Source: an uncultured Tenacibaculum sp. | GTDB taxonomy: Bacteria > Bacteroidota > Bacteroidia > Flavobacteriales > Flavobacteriaceae | DNA length: 46,596 nt | Direction: 5' to 3' | Assembly (NCBI GenBank): GCA_947496185.1 | Contig: CANMCD010000024.1 | Coordinates: forward strand, 1 to 46,596 | In this document: positions 18,501-27,353 of the stretch, piece after piece | Numbering within the stretch: the first letter of the stretch is position 1 | Layout: every line of letters starts with the position of its first letter | Position numbers and translations under genes: made by a program | Notes under the pieces: generated by a model | What the model was told of the DNA's origin: nothing | What the model saw: only the letters and a program-made list of their open reading frames with translations | The model's database searches: none

Positions 18501-18672
18501 AGCGTCTAGATTCTTTATTTAAAAAGTTATGTACCCAAATATCTCCATGATATCCAAATGCCATATATGTTCCGTCTGGGCTAATCTTTGGACTTCTTAT
18601 TAAGGTTCCTTGAGAAAAAATATTATTAATAATCAGTAGTGTAGCTAATGAAAATAGCTTTTTTGAAATCAT
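15511..18672 (-). CDS. secreted tricorn-like S41 family peptidase
   Basis: The 1,053-residue protein begins with a signal peptide (MISKKLFSLATLLIINNIFSQG). Two blocks of WD40-like (PD40) beta-propeller repeats follow, seen as repeated SPDGTYMAF, SPNGKEIAFSSNRKGNENVF, SPNAKLIAY and SSDGKKIAFISNRNG. A PDZ segment then appears (NIGDIIVAVNGHKIG), and a C-terminal S41 domain contains YIHIQGM, VIDVRYNGGG and the serine motif NENSYSNAEIF (Ser near 957). This matches tricorn protease architecture, in which propellers gate peptides to the Ser-His nucleophile. In Bacteroidetes such proteins are periplasmic or secreted peptidases that probably trim oligopeptides. No T9SS tail is visible at the C-terminus (EVLLQDIK). 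The gene is flanked by terminators and looks monocistronic. Confidence 0.92.
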   Translation of the reverse strand: MISKKLFSLATLLIINNIFSQGTLIRSPKISPDGTYMAFGYHGDIWVHNFLNKESRRLTIHQAYESNPVWSPNGKEIAFSSNRKGNENVFTISLSGGNLKQLTYYPTKNIPSCWNNSNIIFSTNRTYNGPEREKQMYEVNKKGGTPKRLLTAYGSMAATSPNAKLIAYVKGECRISREDYQGAAQKDIWIYNKGNNQYHRITTSKKNDHSPVWDESGNLYYISAKSGRYNIYKQVISEEGQKVGEPVQLTYQKIDGIRSFSVSNKGVILYMSGIDLYKLEKGTTTKISLNIKSDNHFNESEIKNVTNGINHYEISPNRKQIALEVGGEIFVKENDKKKKYTNNISNHTYKDIKPQWINDTTLFFISDRGGKFEIYSATSKHTSVDLCRSIKIDIKKELSEKADITNIAVSPNKKKIAYETSEGAFFIANLSGGEIKNKKMFSNSWGGVQGVNWSPDSRYVVYSQQDLDFDSEVFIQSAVDKNIKMNVSMHPRSDTSPVWSSDGKKIAFISNRNGMNNDVWMVWLEKEEWEKTKFDHENGQYYESKSNQVNKENEKKKKQAITVKIDKERIYERLVQVTSLSGNEYEAVFSDNNEFIYFFAQQSATNKGGIYKIKWDGSNLKEINNLGEIASLGTLEEKHIYFRASGKLKKLSIKSDSIITLSYIANYTVNHSKQRKQIFEEGVRSLTSRFYDPEFHGYNWDTIVKKYKPWVLSATTQQDFTDMFNVMLGQLNASHMGYIWRPENNVKSENIGLLGIEVSHVKEGVRVDYILSNSAADKSKSKLNIGDIIVAVNGHKIGQETNFYSLLRNAKGREVLVTLDNSKEIVIRTQSSLKKNKYEAWVSSRKKLVDEYSKGQLGYIHIQGMNMQSFERFERELKASGYGKKGIVIDVRYNGGGWTTDRLMAVLNVKQHAYTIPRGATKSLKNHKQFASNYPFNERAILSVNTKPSVALCNENSYSNAEIFSHAYKNLGIGKLVGQPTFGAVISTSGTPLQKGYIRMPFRAWFVKKTGKNMENEAPATPDYLVENLPGWKSSGEDAQLKKAVEVLLQDIK

Positions 18673-18763
18673 AGTTTTTAATCTTATAGTGCTAAGATAA
18701 TTTAATCAAAAAAAAAGTTTTACTTATTTAATAAAATTTTAACAATTACCTCTTAAATAAAAC

Positions 18764-18797
18764 AAAAAAGCCGTTTAGTATTCACTAAACGACTTTA
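18764..18797 (-). terminator. Rho-independent terminator after propeller paralog 1
   Basis: 18767-18779 pairs with 18784-18796 (13 pairs, one G-U), and the minus-strand stem is followed by a U-run. It resembles the terminator after paralog 3 at 24393, which hints that the terminator was copied along with the gene. Confidence 0.85.
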
Positions 18798-18832
18798 GAA
18801 CCATTTATAATTACATCTGCTTGTTTGTTTGC

Positions 18833-21427
18833 TTATTCAAGTATCAGTTTTTTTGTATAAACAGACTTCTTATCATTTATCCTCATGAAATAAACTCCTT
18901 GAGGTAGATTTGAAGTCGAAATTTGAAAAGTTGCTGCTTCAACTTCTACATTCTTATATTCATTTACTAACTGACCTTTATTATTAAACAGTTTAACAGA
19001 GATTTTCCCTACCTTTTTTCCTTTAATATTTATAAAATCTTCAATTTTAGGGTTCGGGTAAATCATTATTTTATCTGAAATTTCTTTTTCAAGATATGTA
19101 GGTTGCATAACATGTGCTCTTGGTGATCTCCAAATCCCTCTTCCATAGGTTGAAGCATATAAATAACCATCAGCATAATTAATTTCTAATTCTGTTACCT
19201 TTACATTTGGCAGGTTATTATTAAACACTTGCCATTGTTGAAAGCGATTATCGATATAATAAATTCCATAATCCATTCCCACATATAACCCATCGCTATT
19301 GTTATCATCCCAAGCAATTGCATAAGGAGAAAAATTAGGTAAACCATTACTATAGTCATTCCATGTTTTTCCTCCATCCTTACTAATCATTACTTTTTTC
19401 GATGAATAAGTTACAGTTACTGCTATTTTATCTGGGTTCTTTGGATGAATAGCCATACTATTAATATACCCTTCAAAACCAGATAATTCCTCCCAATCTT
19501 GTGTAACTCCTCCGTCTGTGGTTTTATATAGTTTCATTCCTCCTTGTCTGGAATAAGAAGAAGCATAAATAACCTTACTATCCGACGGTGCTACTTTTAC
19601 TTGATTTGTTAATCCCATAAATTTTTGAGAAATCTTTTGCCATGTCGCTGTTCCATCTAATGACTTGTGTACTGCTCTTCCACCAAAATATAGGGTTCCG
19701 TGCTTGTCTTGTTCAAAAGGAGTACTCCAATACGTTAACTCTGGCTCTGTTTTTACATCAGCTAAGGTGTTTCCTTGATCTATAGTTTTATATGTATGAC
19801 CATTATATATCATCCCATAAATAGTTTTGGGGTCATTTACATCAACTATTCCTTCAAAACCATCAGCACCTAACCAATCAATCCACTCCCCTTCATACTC
19901 TTTATCATCATCGTCATCATCGTCGTCATTATCCCCATCTCCGTCATCGTCGTCGTCGTCATCCTTCTTAAGTACATTTCTATAAATAGAACTGCCATTA
20001 TCTTGTGAACCTGCAACAATTACTACTGGATCAGTTTGTGAAACTCCTAAGAGGTAAAACTGTCTAATACCAATTCCTACTGTCAAGTCTTCATAATAAT
20101 TTGCCGTCAAATTTTTTGAATCATCACATACAAAAATACCTCCGTCAGTCACCACATATAAATCATCACCTACAAATTCAAGATCATCAACGTCTGCATG
20201 ACAGTATCCTATTCCCATTTGCTTTGCCATTTGAGGTACCCATTGAGAAGTATTAGTAAATGTAACGCCTCCGTCTAAAGACCTCCATGTGTTGATACCT
20301 GCAATATGAACTTCATTAGGATCCGTAGGTGAAACCGTTATACCCATGTCTCTTGGTGCTTGCCCTAACTTATCTAAACCTTTTGGATGATACCCAAAAT
20401 AATTAGCCGTACCATGGTCTAGTTTCTTAAAGCTAATGCCATTATCTTCTGACCTATATAAGGCATTAAATACACGACCTCTTGCCTCAACTATATATAC
20501 TATATTGGAATCAGCTTTAGAAACTCCGATCATTTTAACACCACTAGAAAACCCTTGTATTGGTGTAAAATTATCTCCCTCATCTGTAGACCTAAAAACC
20601 CTAGTTCCTGAAGCAATGATAGTATTGGTATTATTAGGATCAAATTCTACATCGTAAATAATATCATAGATTAACTGTTTCCATGTATTCCCTCCATCAA
20701 CGGATTTATAGAGACCATTCCATTGAGAACAAGCATATAAAATATTCGTCTTCTCTGGATGTATCACTATTTTTATTACACTATAATTACCTGCTTTACC
20801 TACATTGTCCCAAGTAACTCCTCCATTGATGGATTTATATATTCGTCCTTTACTTGACCCCCAATAGTAAACGGAACTATTTTTTGGATCAATAGCTAAC
20901 GAATAAGTATACATGTTCCCGTGATTATCTGTTAGAGGCTTCCAGCTTTCTCCTTCATCTGTTGTTTTCCATATTCCTCCACCAATCGATCCTACAATTA
21001 TATGATCGTCATCATTTTGATCTACTGCAAAACTTGATAACCTTCCCACCCCTGGATTCCACCCAGTGGTTTGTTTATGATAATCAGGCCCTAATTCTGA
21101 CCAACTTGCCCCATTGGTAAGTACTTGATTTGAAGAACGTGAATTTCTTTGACGGTTATAACTTCTTAATTCTTCAAATAAATAGTTTGGGTCTTTAACA
21201 TATCCATTTTGATCTAATTGTTTAACAGCAAAATACTCCCAACGCATATACTGCTTATAACCCGTCCCTTTACCTCTTCCTGCTTTGTCAAAATATTTAT
21301 CTGCAGCTTCTTGAATTTCAGCTAAGGTATACGTACCGTCTGCAATCATCTTTTTGTAATCTTGGGCATGTGTCTTAAAAAAACTACATATCAAAAAAAA
21401 TAGTAATAGTTGAAGTTTGTTTTTCAT
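18833..21427 (-). CDS. secreted sortilin-like beta-propeller protein with T9SS sorting domain (paralog 1)
   Basis: This 864-residue protein is exported by a signal peptide (MKNKLQLLLFFLICSFFKTHAQ) and then by type IX secretion. A conserved N-terminal region (DGTYTLAEIQEAADKYF, GKGTGYKQYMRWEYF) precedes WSELGP. About ten BNR/VPS10-type propeller repeats follow, such as GGGIWKTTDEGESWKPL, YKSVDGGNTW and YASTYGRGIWRSP. The C-terminal 80 residues form a type A sorting domain (IYPNP...VKLFNNKGQLV...LPQGVYFMRI). Acidic residues about 488-507 form a nearly pure Asp tract that the paralogs lack. A TACATTTG -7-like element lies 37 bases before the ATG (21464-21471). The role is unknown; many such propellers are linked to peptidases or sugar binding, but no catalytic residues are visible. 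Confidence 0.88.
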   Translation of the reverse strand: MKNKLQLLLFFLICSFFKTHAQDYKKMIADGTYTLAEIQEAADKYFDKAGRGKGTGYKQYMRWEYFAVKQLDQNGYVKDPNYLFEELRSYNRQRNSRSSNQVLTNGASWSELGPDYHKQTTGWNPGVGRLSSFAVDQNDDDHIIVGSIGGGIWKTTDEGESWKPLTDNHGNMYTYSLAIDPKNSSVYYWGSSKGRIYKSINGGVTWDNVGKAGNYSVIKIVIHPEKTNILYACSQWNGLYKSVDGGNTWKQLIYDIIYDVEFDPNNTNTIIASGTRVFRSTDEGDNFTPIQGFSSGVKMIGVSKADSNIVYIVEARGRVFNALYRSEDNGISFKKLDHGTANYFGYHPKGLDKLGQAPRDMGITVSPTDPNEVHIAGINTWRSLDGGVTFTNTSQWVPQMAKQMGIGYCHADVDDLEFVGDDLYVVTDGGIFVCDDSKNLTANYYEDLTVGIGIRQFYLLGVSQTDPVVIVAGSQDNGSSIYRNVLKKDDDDDDDGDGDNDDDDDDDDKEYEGEWIDWLGADGFEGIVDVNDPKTIYGMIYNGHTYKTIDQGNTLADVKTEPELTYWSTPFEQDKHGTLYFGGRAVHKSLDGTATWQKISQKFMGLTNQVKVAPSDSKVIYASSYSRQGGMKLYKTTDGGVTQDWEELSGFEGYINSMAIHPKNPDKIAVTVTYSSKKVMISKDGGKTWNDYSNGLPNFSPYAIAWDDNNSDGLYVGMDYGIYYIDNRFQQWQVFNNNLPNVKVTELEINYADGYLYASTYGRGIWRSPRAHVMQPTYLEKEISDKIMIYPNPKIEDFINIKGKKVGKISVKLFNNKGQLVNEYKNVEVEAATFQISTSNLPQGVYFMRINDKKSVYTKKLILE
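19904..19963 (-). repeat. GAT/GAC codon microsatellite encoding an Asp tract
   Basis: On the plus strand a run of TCA/TCG/TCC triplets encodes on the minus strand about twenty residues, nearly all Asp with two Gly and one Asn. It interrupts the propeller of paralog 1 just before EGEWIDWLGADG. Paralogs 2 and 3 have a short linker at the same place (KSRRNKGEW and GGESDDKKW). Triplet slippage is the likely origin. Confidence 0.85.
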
Positions 21428-21602
21428 TTTAATAGTTATTATAGATTATTTGATTATTACTATCAAATGTAAAACTTAAGGACTTTCATTAATACTTTTT
21501 ATTAATAACTTTTTTAGCAAATTCGTTATTTTTTAACATAAAAAAATCATATATTATCATAAATAAAACATATTCATAAAAGCCTATACTTTAAACCAAA
21601 AA

Positions 21603-21632
21603 GAGATCGTTTAAAAATTAAACGATCTCCCT
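21603..21632 (-). terminator. Rho-independent terminator after propeller paralog 2
   Basis: GAGATCGTTTAA (21603-21614) and TTAAACGATCTC (21618-21629) form a perfect 12-pair stem with a three-base loop. On the minus strand it is followed by CTTTTTGG. It lies 26 bases after the stop of paralog 2. Confidence 0.85.
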
Positions 21633-21654
21633 ATATTATTTATCATATTATGTA

Positions 21655-24171
21655 TTACTCAACTACAATCTTTTTTATTGAAGTTTCTTGCTTGTCATTA
21701 ATTCTCATAAAATATATACCTTTCGGTAAATCTATGGTTGGAATTTGAAAGTCTTGATCTTCATGTAAAGTTGTATTTTTATAAAAACGAACTAGCCTTC
21801 CATTAAAATCAAACAATTTTATCGTTACATTTTTTTCCTCTTTTACTTTTAAGTTCACAAACTCACCAGCTACATTAGGGTACATTTGTATTTGATTTAT
21901 TGTCGATTCTTCCCTTGCTAAATGCAACCTTCTTTGTTTGGCTCTAGGGGACCTCCAAATACCTCTCCCGTAGGTTGAAGCATAAAGATAACCGTCTGCA
22001 TAATTAATTTCTAACTCTGTAACCTTTACATTTGGTAAATTATTATCAAACGCTTGCCAAGAATTCACATTTTTATCTCGGTAATATATCCCATAATCCA
22101 TTCCTACATATAAACCATCCTTCCCATTATCATCCCATAATATGACGTACGGAGAGAAGTTTGGTAGGCCGCTACTAAAGCTTTTCCAAGTTCTACCACC
22201 ATCTTCACTAACCATTACCTTATTTGTAGTACCTGTCAATGCCAAAGCAATTTTATTCGAATTTCTTGGATGTACTGCTAAACTGTTTATTCTTCCTTGA
22301 AACCCATACAAACGCGTCCAGTTTTTAGTACGACCTCCATTTGTCGTTTTATACAGGTACCTTCCTCCTCCTGTTGAAGCATAGATCATATTTCTATTTG
22401 AAGGAGCTATTTTAACCTGATTAGCAAACTGTTTTAAATCCTGTGAAATTTTTTGCCAACTACTTCCTCCATTTGTTGATTTATAAATAAACTTACCTCC
22501 GAAGTACAATGCTCCATATTTGTCTTGCTCAAGTGGTGTTACCCATCCTGTCTTTTCTGGCCTCCTAACTGATCTATACGAATTACCTTGATTGGTCGTC
22601 TTATACATTGTACCATTGTATATTGTTCCATAGATAACCTTAGGATTCTTTACATCTACTATCCCTTCAAAACCATCTGCTCCAAGCCAATCAATCCATT
22701 CTCCTTTATTCCTACGACTTTTTCTATAAATAGATGTTCCATTATCTTGTGATCCCGATACAATTACAACAGGTTTGGTTTGAGAAACCCCCAATAAATA
22801 GAATTGTCTTATTCCCAAACCTCTTGTTAAATCTTGGTAATAATCTTTTGTTATATTTTTAGTATTTCTACAAACAAAAATACCTCCATCAGTTACCACA
22901 TATAACTCATTACCTACGAACTCAAGGTCATCAACATCTGCATGACAATACCCAATTCCTTTGTTTTTTGCGTCTCTTGGCCTCCATTGTGAAGTATTTG
23001 TAAATGTTTTTCCTCCATTTACTGACCTCCAAGTATTAATACCTGCAATATGTACTTCGTTAGGATTTGTAGGAGAAACCGCTATTCCCATATCTCTAGG
23101 AGCCTGCCCTAATTTATCTAAACCTTGTGGATGATACCCAAAAAAGTTTTTACCATTGTGATTTAGTTTTTGAAAACTAACACCATTATTTGTAGATTTA
23201 TATAACGCATTAAAATATCTTCCTCTAGCTTCTACGATGTATACAATCTTTGAGTTTGCTTTTGAAACACCTATCATTTTAGCTCCTGTGGTAAACCCTC
23301 TTATTTGAGTAAAACTTGCGCCTGCATCAGTCGATCTAAACACATACCTTCCTGTAGCAAATATGGTACTCGAATTATTAGGGTCTAATTCTACATCATA
23401 AAAAGCACCTCTTTTTAATAGTTTCCAACTTTTCCCTCCATTTATTGACTTATACAAGCCACTATAATGACTACATGCATATAAAATTTGAGAATTCGTT
23501 GGGTGAATTAAAATTTTAAGGATATTATGTCTACCTGCTGTTCCTACTTGACTCCATACTCTTCCGCCATTAACAGATTTAAAAATCTTTCCTTTACTGG
23601 ATCCCCAATAATAAACATTACTATTACGAGAATCCATGGATAAAGAATAGGTATACATATTTCCATGATTATCCGTTAAAGGAGTCCATTTTCTTCCTTT
23701 ACTGGTGGTCTTCCAAATACCACCTCCTATAGATCCTACAATAATGTGATTGGGGTTTCTTTTATCAACTGCAAAACTCGATAATCTTCCCACACCAGGG
23801 TTCCAACCACTGGTTTCATTGTAATAGTTTGGCCCTAACTCTGACCAACTTGCACCATTTTTAAGTAATGTATTGGATTTTCGACTATTCCTTCTTCGAT
23901 TGTAAGTCCGTAATTCGTCAAATAAATAACTTGGATCTTTTACATAGCCATTTACATCTAGCTGTTTCATGGCAAAATATTCCCATCGCTTGTATTGCTT
24001 ATAGCCTGTTCCTTTTCCCATACCCGTTTTCTCAAAATACTTTTCTGCTGATTTTTGAATTTGAGTTAAGGTATGATTTCCATCTTCAATCATTTTTTTA
24101 TACGCTTGTCCGTAAAGTGTAGTACAACTTAATACAAACAATAGTATCACGGGGTGTAATATATTTTTCAT
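21655..24171 (-). CDS. secreted sortilin-like beta-propeller protein with T9SS sorting domain (paralog 2)
   Basis: The 838-residue protein is a close paralog of its two neighbours, with the same order of parts: signal peptide (MKNILHPVILLFVLSCTTLYGQ), the GKGTGYKQYKRWEYF region, WSELGP, BNR-type repeats (GGGIWKTTSKGRKWTPL, YKTTNQGNSY, YKTTNGGRTKNW), the invariant GIGYCHADVDDLEFVG block, and a C-terminal type A sorting domain (MYPNVAGEF...IKLFDFNGRLV...LPKGIYFMRI). It is richer in Lys and Arg than paralog 1 and lacks the Asp tract, so its surface charge is quite different. A TATTTTTG -7-like element lies 33 bases upstream of the ATG (24204-24211). The gene has its own terminator, so the three are likely separate units from tandem duplication. 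Confidence 0.88.
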   Translation of the reverse strand: MKNILHPVILLFVLSCTTLYGQAYKKMIEDGNHTLTQIQKSAEKYFEKTGMGKGTGYKQYKRWEYFAMKQLDVNGYVKDPSYLFDELRTYNRRRNSRKSNTLLKNGASWSELGPNYYNETSGWNPGVGRLSSFAVDKRNPNHIIVGSIGGGIWKTTSKGRKWTPLTDNHGNMYTYSLSMDSRNSNVYYWGSSKGKIFKSVNGGRVWSQVGTAGRHNILKILIHPTNSQILYACSHYSGLYKSINGGKSWKLLKRGAFYDVELDPNNSSTIFATGRYVFRSTDAGASFTQIRGFTTGAKMIGVSKANSKIVYIVEARGRYFNALYKSTNNGVSFQKLNHNGKNFFGYHPQGLDKLGQAPRDMGIAVSPTNPNEVHIAGINTWRSVNGGKTFTNTSQWRPRDAKNKGIGYCHADVDDLEFVGNELYVVTDGGIFVCRNTKNITKDYYQDLTRGLGIRQFYLLGVSQTKPVVIVSGSQDNGTSIYRKSRRNKGEWIDWLGADGFEGIVDVKNPKVIYGTIYNGTMYKTTNQGNSYRSVRRPEKTGWVTPLEQDKYGALYFGGKFIYKSTNGGSSWQKISQDLKQFANQVKIAPSNRNMIYASTGGGRYLYKTTNGGRTKNWTRLYGFQGRINSLAVHPRNSNKIALALTGTTNKVMVSEDGGRTWKSFSSGLPNFSPYVILWDDNGKDGLYVGMDYGIYYRDKNVNSWQAFDNNLPNVKVTELEINYADGYLYASTYGRGIWRSPRAKQRRLHLAREESTINQIQMYPNVAGEFVNLKVKEEKNVTIKLFDFNGRLVRFYKNTTLHEDQDFQIPTIDLPKGIYFMRINDKQETSIKKIVVE

Positions 24172-24392
24172 ACTAGGGGTTAGTTAAATAAATTAATTAT
24201 TCACAAAAATAAAACACATAAATTACATATATTTTATTATTTGTGTTTTTATTATGTTATATATTTAACAAAAAGCAATTTTAAATATCAATTACAACCT
24301 TCTTAAATATCTTTTTTTAACGATTTACCCGAATACCTCATAATATCAATCTATTTTATTCCCTATATTTTCTAGGATGAAACGAATGCTAC

Positions 24393-24420
24393 AAAAAAAG
24401 CCGCTTATTACTAAGCGACT
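24393..24420 (-). terminator. Rho-independent terminator after propeller paralog 3
   Basis: AGCCGCTTA (24399-24407) pairs with TAAGCGACT (24412-24420) with one G-U pair, and seven U follow on the minus strand. The sequence is close to that of the terminator at 18764. Confidence 0.8.
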
Positions 24421-24449
24421 CTAATTCTTGATTGTGGGTTTAATTCAGA

Positions 24450-26996
24450 TTACTCTATAACTAACTTTTTTGTGGTTACCAGTTCTTTACTGTTAACTCT
24501 AACAAAGTAAATACCTTTTGGCAAGTATGCTATTGACATTCTATAGGGCTCTCCTTTTAAAGCCACCCCATTAAAGTAACGTAATATTTGTCCTCTTGAA
24601 TCAAACAATCTAATAGCAACTTTTTCTTCTTTATCGCCTTTAATATATAGATACTCTCCTGTTGCTGGGTTCGGGTACACCTGAATATTCTCTAAATACG
24701 TTTCATGGTCTTTTAAGTCCTCTGCATAAGAAGCTCTTGGTGTTTTCCAAGCCCCTCTTCCGTAGGTAACTGCATAAAGGTGTCCGTCAGCGTAATTTAT
24801 TTCTAACTCTGTTACTTTTACATTAGGTAAATTATTAGCAAAGGGTTGCCATTCTTGCATATTCTTATCTCTATAGTATACCCCATAGTCCATACCTAAA
24901 TACAAACCATCTCTTTTATTATCATCCCATGTCAAAGTATAAGGAGAATAATTTGGTAATCCTTGGCTATAAGGAATCCAGCTACCTCCACCATCAGTAC
25001 TAACAATTACTTTTTGTTCTGAACCTGATAAAGCTACAGCAATTTTATTAGGGTCTTTTGGATGAATCGCTATACTATTTACTTCTCCTTTAAAACCTTT
25101 TAGCTTTTTCCATTCTTTTGTAGCACCTCCATCAAGTGTTCTGTAGATTTTCGATCTTTTACCAAGATCCCAATAATAAACTGAAGCATATATGATATCA
25201 GGGTTTGAAGGAGCTATTTTTAAATTTGTTGTCTTTTTTTCAAAATATTGTGAAATATCTTTCCACATAATACCTCCGTCTATAGATTTATGAACACCTC
25301 TTCCACTAATATATATAGCCCCCTTTTTATCTTGTTCAAAAGGTGTAACCCAATCAAAGTAATCTGGATTATAACCAGTCAAATACAAATCTTTATAAGT
25401 TTTATCTGGATTCTTACCTTGGTCTATAGTTTTATATAGTGCTCCAAATTGCGTAAGTCCATAAACTACATTTTTATCTGCAATATCAACTACTCCTTCC
25501 ATCCCATCAGCCCCAAGCCAATCAATCCACTTTTTATCATCGGATTCCCCGCCTCTATAAATTGAAGCACCATTATCTTGTGCACCAGCATTAATAATTA
25601 CTGGATCTGTTTGAGAGACTCCCAATTTATAAAACTGTTTAATACCTAAACCTTTAGATAAGTCTTTGTAATAATCTATTGTAATTTCCTTTTTCGTATT
25701 TTTACAAACAAACATTCCTCCATCTGTTATTACAAAAAGTTCATCTCCTACAAACTCCATATCATCAATATCGGCATGACAATAACCTACTCCATCTTTT
25801 TCAGCATCTGGCAAATACCAATCTGAGGATTTTTTAAAAGATATTCCTCCATCTAAAGATCTCCAAGAATTAAGACCTCCTATATGCACCTCGTTTGGAT
25901 CTGTTTGCGAAACCGCTATTGCCATATCTCTTGGTGCTTGCTCTCCTAAGTAATTCTTAGAACCATGATCTAATTTTTGAAAACTAACACCATTGTCTGT
26001 CGATTTATACAGCGCATTAAAAATACTCCATTTTCTTGGTTCAGGGGGAGTTGCTTCTAATATATATACTATATTCGAATTGGCTTTAGAGACTCCTATC
26101 ATTTTAGCTCCTTCAGAAAAAGCTCCTACTTCTATAAAATTTTGCCCTCCATCTACTGACTTATAAACTCCATGCCCTGAAGCAAACACTATATCTGAGT
26201 TATTAGGATCAAATTCTACATCATAAAATGATCCTTCTTTTAATAAATCCCAAGATATTCCTCCATCAACTGACTTATACAAACCACCATCACCATAATC
26301 GATAGTGGCAAATAAAATATTTGTTTGAACAGGGTGAATTAATATTTTATTTATTCTATTGTAAGTACTCTTATTTGGAATATTAATCCTCATACTATTC
26401 CACGTAGCACCGCCATTAACAGACTCATAAACCCTACCATAAGCTGACTCCCAGTAATGTACATTATTATTTAAAGGATCCATTGCTAATGAAAACACAT
26501 ACATATTCCCATGGTTATCCGTTAAGGAATTCCACGTTTTACCTTTATCGGTTGTTTTCCATATTCCTCCACCTATTGATCCAGCAATAATGTGGTTTTT
26601 ATTGTTTTTCTCCACAGCGAAACCTGCAATCCTCCCTACTCCAGGTCCCCATCCACTAGTATGATTACGATAATTAGGACCTAATTCCGTCCAACTCGCC
26701 CCATTTTTAAGTACTGTATTAGATGATTTTTCGTTCCTTCTTCTATTATACCTTTGCTGTTCGCTAAATAAATTGTTCGGATCTTTTACATATCCGTTGA
26801 CATCTAATTGCTTCTTAGCAAAATATTCCCAGCGTTTGTACTGTTTATAGCCTGTTCCTTTACCCGTTTCTATTTTTTCAAAATGTCTTTCGGCTTCTTG
26901 TTGAATTTCAGAAAGTTTCCTTTTTCCATCGGTAGTCATTTGATTGTAATACTGTGCGTATAACGTAAAATTTGCACATACGAAGAAGAGCGACAA
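24450..26996 (-). CDS. sortilin-like beta-propeller protein with T9SS sorting domain (paralog 3), signal peptide interrupted by a stop codon
   Basis: The frame downstream of the lesion codes for about 848 residues homologous along their whole length to the two neighbours: the GKGTGYKQYKRWEYF region, WTELGP, BNR repeats (GGGIWKTTDKGKTWNSL, YKSVDGGISWDLL), GVGYCHADIDDMEF and an intact type A sorting domain (VYPNPATGEY...IRLFDSRGQIL...LPKGIYFVRV). The natural start is ATG at 27017-27015, giving MRKKL, then TAA at 27002-27000, then LLSLFFVCANFTLYAQ, a perfect signal peptide apart from the stop. The 5' limit given here is TTG at 26996, the first possible restart; it would drop the positively charged n-region. 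Apart from the stop the frame is clean over more than 2.5 kb. It is either a very young pseudogene, a gene using restart or read-through, or a sequencing error. Confidence 0.8.
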   Translation of the reverse strand: MSLFFVCANFTLYAQYYNQMTTDGKRKLSEIQQEAERHFEKIETGKGTGYKQYKRWEYFAKKQLDVNGYVKDPNNLFSEQQRYNRRRNEKSSNTVLKNGASWTELGPNYRNHTSGWGPGVGRIAGFAVEKNNKNHIIAGSIGGGIWKTTDKGKTWNSLTDNHGNMYVFSLAMDPLNNNVHYWESAYGRVYESVNGGATWNSMRINIPNKSTYNRINKILIHPVQTNILFATIDYGDGGLYKSVDGGISWDLLKEGSFYDVEFDPNNSDIVFASGHGVYKSVDGGQNFIEVGAFSEGAKMIGVSKANSNIVYILEATPPEPRKWSIFNALYKSTDNGVSFQKLDHGSKNYLGEQAPRDMAIAVSQTDPNEVHIGGLNSWRSLDGGISFKKSSDWYLPDAEKDGVGYCHADIDDMEFVGDELFVITDGGMFVCKNTKKEITIDYYKDLSKGLGIKQFYKLGVSQTDPVIINAGAQDNGASIYRGGESDDKKWIDWLGADGMEGVVDIADKNVVYGLTQFGALYKTIDQGKNPDKTYKDLYLTGYNPDYFDWVTPFEQDKKGAIYISGRGVHKSIDGGIMWKDISQYFEKKTTNLKIAPSNPDIIYASVYYWDLGKRSKIYRTLDGGATKEWKKLKGFKGEVNSIAIHPKDPNKIAVALSGSEQKVIVSTDGGGSWIPYSQGLPNYSPYTLTWDDNKRDGLYLGMDYGVYYRDKNMQEWQPFANNLPNVKVTELEINYADGHLYAVTYGRGAWKTPRASYAEDLKDHETYLENIQVYPNPATGEYLYIKGDKEEKVAIRLFDSRGQILRYFNGVALKGEPYRMSIAYLPKGIYFVRVNSKELVTTKKLVIE

Positions 26997-27017
26997 TAAT
27001 TATAGCTTTTTTCTCAT

Positions 27018-27215
27018 GTTAGTAGTTTTTATAAATTATTTGTATTAGTACGAGGGTATAACAACCAAAAAGACTAAAACCCTAAAAAAAAACATTAATT
27101 TTAACATAAACAAATATTAAAAAAACAACACAATAAAGTTTTTTTTTAAAACATTTAAATGTTTTTTATTTCTATTTGAAACAAAAATAAACACAAATAC
27201 TCTTTAATTTCTCAT
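27018..27215. other. upstream region of paralog 3 and trp operon 3' flank
   Basis: The region is AT-rich and non-coding. The stretch just upstream of the paralog 3 start aligns by eye with that of paralog 1 (ATARATTATTTG is shared). The -7-like TACATTTG of paralog 1 is replaced by TACCCTCG at about 27051-27058, so the promoter may be damaged too. Confidence 0.35.
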
Positions 27216-27243
27216 AAAAAAAACCACTTATTTCTAAGTGGCT
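27214..27243 (-). terminator. Rho-independent terminator of the trp operon
   Basis: CCACTTA (27224-27230) pairs with TAAGTGG (27235-27241) around TTTC, followed by eight U on the minus strand. It lies about 110 bases after the trpA stop. Confidence 0.75.
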
Positions 27244-27353
27244 TTACTTATTTTTTGAGAAATTCAAATACTACAAACACCTGATTTTCAAAAACTATAA
27301 AAACAAACGATCCTTAATAAAAACATTAAGTGACTCTAATGGAAAGTATATCA

